From Pseudomonas sp. (GTDB taxonomy: Bacteria; Pseudomonadota; Gammaproteobacteria; Pseudomonadales; Pseudomonadaceae): a stretch of 6,099 nt of DNA. Below, piece by piece: positions 5,153 to 6,099 of this stretch. Both the position numbers and the translations under genes were made by a program. The notes beneath the pieces are model-generated. The model made no database searches. It was not told where the DNA came from and saw only the letters and a program-made list of their open reading frames with translations. Location of the stretch: the NCBI GenBank assembly GCA_030654635.1, contig JAURXE010000265.1, forward strand, positions 1 to 6,099, given 5' to 3'. Position 1 is the stretch's first letter; each line of letters starts with the position of its first letter.

Positions 5153-5629
5153 TCATGGCTTCTGGATGCGCTGATTGGTCAACTCAAGAATCTGTTTGGC
5201 GGAGTTTTCCAGGGCCGTCGAAGCCACGCGGATTTCCTGCAGAAAGCTCAGTAGCGCGAAGATAAAAGTGCCCATGCTGACCACGAACAATGCCGCCACC
5301 GCCAGGGTGGCGTTGAAGCTCAGCAAGGCGCTAACAAACAACAGGCCAATCACCGTACAGATCAGCAGCGCGGTGAGGGTACAGAGGCTGATGGCGCGGT
5401 TGCACAGCACGGTGCGCCGAAACAGTATGTACAGCTCGGCGCGTGGTTGGGTCGAGCGTTCGGGGTGCTCAAGAATAAAGGCCTCCAGCTTGCGGGTACG
5501 ATCAACCACCCGTGACAGGCGATTGGTCAGTACCGCCAGCATGGTGCTGATGGCCGTCAGCAAAAACACCGGGGCGACGGCCAGCTGAATCACGTGGGCG
5601 AGTTCGGGAATGCTGCTTTCAGGAAACAT
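5153..5629 (-). CDS. DUF2721 family inner-membrane protein
   Basis: This 158-aa membrane protein has no established function. The family signature is clear near the N-terminus: HVIQLAVAPVFLLTAISTML (12-31) forming the first membrane helix, then LTNRLSRVVDRTRKLE (34-49). A central cytoplasmic-looking segment (50-77, including ELYILFRRTVLCNRAI) leads into two closely spaced helices at about 80-103 and 107-129. The C-terminal tail (130-158) is amphipathic and probably coiled. The start ATG has a modest GAGAG Shine-Dalgarno 6 nt upstream. Length and helix pattern are normal for DUF2721. It is on the same strand as its neighbours but separated from them by 91 and 180 bp, each containing hairpins, so it may be its own transcription unit. 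Confidence 0.85.
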   Translation of the reverse strand: MFPESSIPELAHVIQLAVAPVFLLTAISTMLAVLTNRLSRVVDRTRKLEAFILEHPERSTQPRAELYILFRRTVLCNRAISLCTLTALLICTVIGLLFVSALLSFNATLAVAALFVVSMGTFIFALLSFLQEIRVASTALENSAKQILELTNQRIQKP

Positions 5630-5655
5630 CGGCGTCTCTCATCGAGGGTTGGGCG

Positions 5656-5682
5656 CAGGCTGGCGATTTTGCGCCAAGCCTG
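5656..5682 (-). other. Hairpin between the right-edge gene and DUF2721
   Basis: CAGGCTGGCG (5656-5665) pairs with 5672-5682 in a 10-bp stem with one bulged A (5676) and a 6-nt loop. It lies 38 nt downstream of the stop of the right-edge gene on the minus strand. There is no T tract after it, so terminator function is only possible. Confidence 0.35.
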
Positions 5683-5720
5683 GCGGCGACGCCATGCCTG
5701 CAGAGCCCTCGCAGCCACCG

Positions 5721-6099
5721 TCAGGGCGTGCGCGCCAGCAGCCGGGTAAACAGGTGCGGGTCACTCCATTCGCGCTGCACCTGGGCGGAGAACTTGATGT
5801 GCTCCAGGGCGAACGCGCCCATTCGGGGATTGTAGGCATCTTCGCGAAAGCACTGGGCGTAGCCAGTGTCGGTTTCGTGGGCGATCACCGAGTGCAGGCG
5901 CACGTCCTGTTCGCCGTTGAGCATGGCCGTCTGTTCGAGTTGGGCATCCACCAGGCGGAAGATCACCCGTGAAAACTGTTCGGCGCTGGGCGACACCGGC
6001 AGGCTGATCCAGCGTTCGGAAAAACGCTGGCAGCTGGCGATGTAGTCGGCATCGTCGCCGTCCCAGAAGGTGATGGCGTGGTCAAAGGCGTCGATCAGG
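5721..6099 (-). CDS. Unrecognised protein, C-terminal 126 residues (runs off right edge)
   Basis: An open frame enters from the right edge and ends at TGA 5721-5723. The visible part begins LIDAFDHAITFWDGDDADYI and contains SCQRFSERWISLPVSPSAEQF, then an HETDTGYAQCFREDAYNP segment, and ends in REWSDPHLFTRLLARTP. It is soluble, acidic to neutral, rich in aromatic and charged residues, and lacks membrane helices and any metal or nucleotide motif that I recognise. A GTG at 5996 could be mistaken for a start, but the frame is open without a break to the edge and the sequence upstream of it looks equally protein-like. I therefore treat it as a 5'-truncated gene. The family is unknown to me, and I assign no function. 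Confidence 0.7.
   Translation of the reverse strand, partial: LIDAFDHAITFWDGDDADYIASCQRFSERWISLPVSPSAEQFSRVIFRLVDAQLEQTAMLNGEQDVRLHSVIAHETDTGYAQCFREDAYNPRMGAFALEHIKFSAQVQREWSDPHLFTRLLARTP

Noticed and set aside
5639..5839. 66-codon minus-strand frame overlapping the end of the right-edge gene
   Set aside because: It overlaps the better-supported open frame that enters from the edge and is proline/arginine-rich with no ribosome site.

Overview
The window is 6.1 kb of dense, moderately GC-rich proteobacterial DNA. The gene content and protein style fit a gammaproteobacterium, most likely Pseudomonas sensu lato. This rests on the isoquinoline-oxidoreductase-like pair, a bufferin-type bufABC cluster, a DUF2721 membrane protein and a REC-CheC/PAS-GGDEF pair. 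I ran no search, so the genus is an inference. No tRNA, rRNA, CRISPR array, insertion sequence or prophage gene is visible.

Layout. Positions 1-692 (minus strand) hold the 3' end of a two-subunit molybdenum hydroxylase operon: a complete [2Fe-2S] subunit (iorA-like) followed by the first 78 codons of the Tat-exported molybdopterin subunit (iorB-like), which runs off the left edge. A 347-bp divergent intergenic region (693-1039) contains a 30-bp imperfect direct repeat with a 49-bp period and a possible ECF-type promoter. Positions 1040-2970 (plus strand) hold the most interesting locus, a compact bufferin cluster. It comprises a Sec-exported, six-cysteine precursor peptide (bufA), a perfect 11-bp hairpin with a T5 tract that looks like a leaky terminator, an MNIO/DUF692 iron enzyme (bufB), and an overlapping DUF2063 partner (bufC). 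From 3015 to the right edge everything is on the minus strand: a PAS-GGDEF diguanylate cyclase, a receiver-CheC fusion immediately upstream of it, a three-helix DUF2721 membrane protein, and the C-terminal 126 residues of an unrecognised protein.

How the genes work together. By analogy with characterised bufferins and methanobactin-type MNIO systems, BufB with BufC would oxidatively modify cysteines of BufA in the cytoplasm. Sec export would then deliver a copper-binding peptide to the periplasm. The hairpin after bufA would give abundant peptide and little enzyme. No DoxX-like bufD, dedicated sigma/anti-sigma pair or exporter is seen in the window. The REC-CheC and PAS-GGDEF genes are separated by only 2 nt and probably form one signalling unit that links phosphorelay input to c-di-GMP synthesis. 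The cyclase keeps both its active site and its inhibitory site. The CheC domain keeps one of its two phosphatase motifs. Several hairpins without T tracts lie between the minus-strand genes at the right end.
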